From an uncultured Pseudomonadota bacterium (lineage in GTDB: Bacteria; Pseudomonadota; Gammaproteobacteria; Burkholderiales; SG8-39): 64,000 nucleotides of DNA. Both the position numbers and the translations under genes were made by a program. The DNA lies in contig CAIXPL010000029.1 of assembly GCA_903921325.1 (NCBI GenBank), positions 62,001 to 126,000 of the forward strand, written 5' to 3'. Positions within the stretch are counted from its first letter, which is position 1. The number at the start of each line of letters is the position of its first letter. Shown in pieces: positions 63,908 to 64,000 of this stretch. The notes under the pieces are model-generated. The model had not been told where the DNA came from and searched no databases. It saw only the letters and a program-made list of their open reading frames with translations.

Positions 63908-64000
63908 TTACTTGCGCCGGATCTCGGCCGCCGAATTGATCGTCGCATGCAGGTTCCGGGCATATTCGATCGCACCGGGGGTTGACATGTCGGGCGCTGA
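63908..64000 (-). CDS. Unidentified gene, 3' end only
   Basis: Thirty codons and the TAA stop of a minus-strand gene are visible at the right edge. The C-terminus reads TPGAIEYARNLHATINSAAE, then IRRK. It is hydrophilic and helical. No family could be recognised from so little. It converges on the Bug-receptor gene across the tandem repeat. Confidence 0.45.
   Translation of the reverse strand, partial: SAPDMSTPGAIEYARNLHATINSAAEIRRK

Noticed and set aside
63349-63975. Minus-strand frame with a Ser-Ser-Glu-Cys-Tyr repeat
   Set aside because: It is made by the 15-bp tandem array and then runs antisense to the Bug receptor; no start signal or family support.

Overview
The window is GC-rich chromosomal DNA of a betaproteobacterium, most probably a member of the Burkholderiales. 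The evidence is Bug-type (TctC) solute receptors at both ends, a metX-metW pair, the coiled-coil gene-zapA-6S RNA arrangement, a gshA-gshB-EIIA-ptsH-ptsI block with the proteobacterial type of GshA, ribosomal protein THX, and dense translationally coupled operons. No phage, transposase, integrase or CRISPR array was seen. It reads as core genome with one clear accessory catabolic operon.

Layout. 1-2520: the start of a Bug receptor, then thiC under a TPP riboswitch, all on the minus strand. 2571-12555: a short tandem repeat, then a plus-strand operon of eight genes. It encodes a two-subunit aconitase/LeuCD-type hydro-lyase, an ABC importer (ATPase, permease, Tat-exported binding protein), hydantoinase/oxoprolinase HyuB and HyuA, and an NAD-dependent epimerase/dehydratase. 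Most junctions overlap or nearly touch. This is the best candidate for an undescribed pathway here. 12587-22291: minus-strand yggX, argA, rsmE and a lipopolysaccharide cluster (DUF4254, GT9, GT4, msbA, GT4, heptosyltransferase III-like). 22417-25812: a btuF-like gene diverging from a TonB-dependent receptor gene led by a cobalamin riboswitch.

25979-30735: zapB-like gene, zapA, 6S RNA, EVE-domain protein, hemE, an AT-rich gap with three perfect DnaA boxes (possible origin or DnaA target), and priA. 30793-37260: THX, TfoX-like protein, MATE pump, CysB-family regulator, aceE without an aceF neighbour, and a secreted Gly/Ser-rich protein. 37427-41248: an aminotransferase with an in-frame Cro-like HTH extension, and a GMC oxidoreductase with its Tat-exported subunit 3. 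41322-46858: ttcA, pteridine reductase, MidA-like methyltransferase, DUF2905, an EF-hand protein and an AmpG-like permease.

46870-53658: metW, metX, ptsI, ptsH, a mannose-type EIIA, gshB and gshA, all on the minus strand (methionine entry, a regulatory phosphotransferase chain without a sugar permease, and glutathione synthesis). 53873-57510: cytochrome c5-like protein, tRNA-Arg(CCG), a MuiA-family protein, a small secreted protein and an AhpD-like enzyme. 57513-64000: MaoC-like dehydratase, ilvD, lgt, a DsbA/FrnE-type protein, an enoyl-CoA hydratase, a second complete Bug receptor, a 14-copy 15-bp tandem repeat and the tail of an unidentified minus-strand gene.

Start codons were chosen from family lengths, Shine-Dalgarno sequences and overlaps with neighbours. 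Several differ from the longest possible reading frame.
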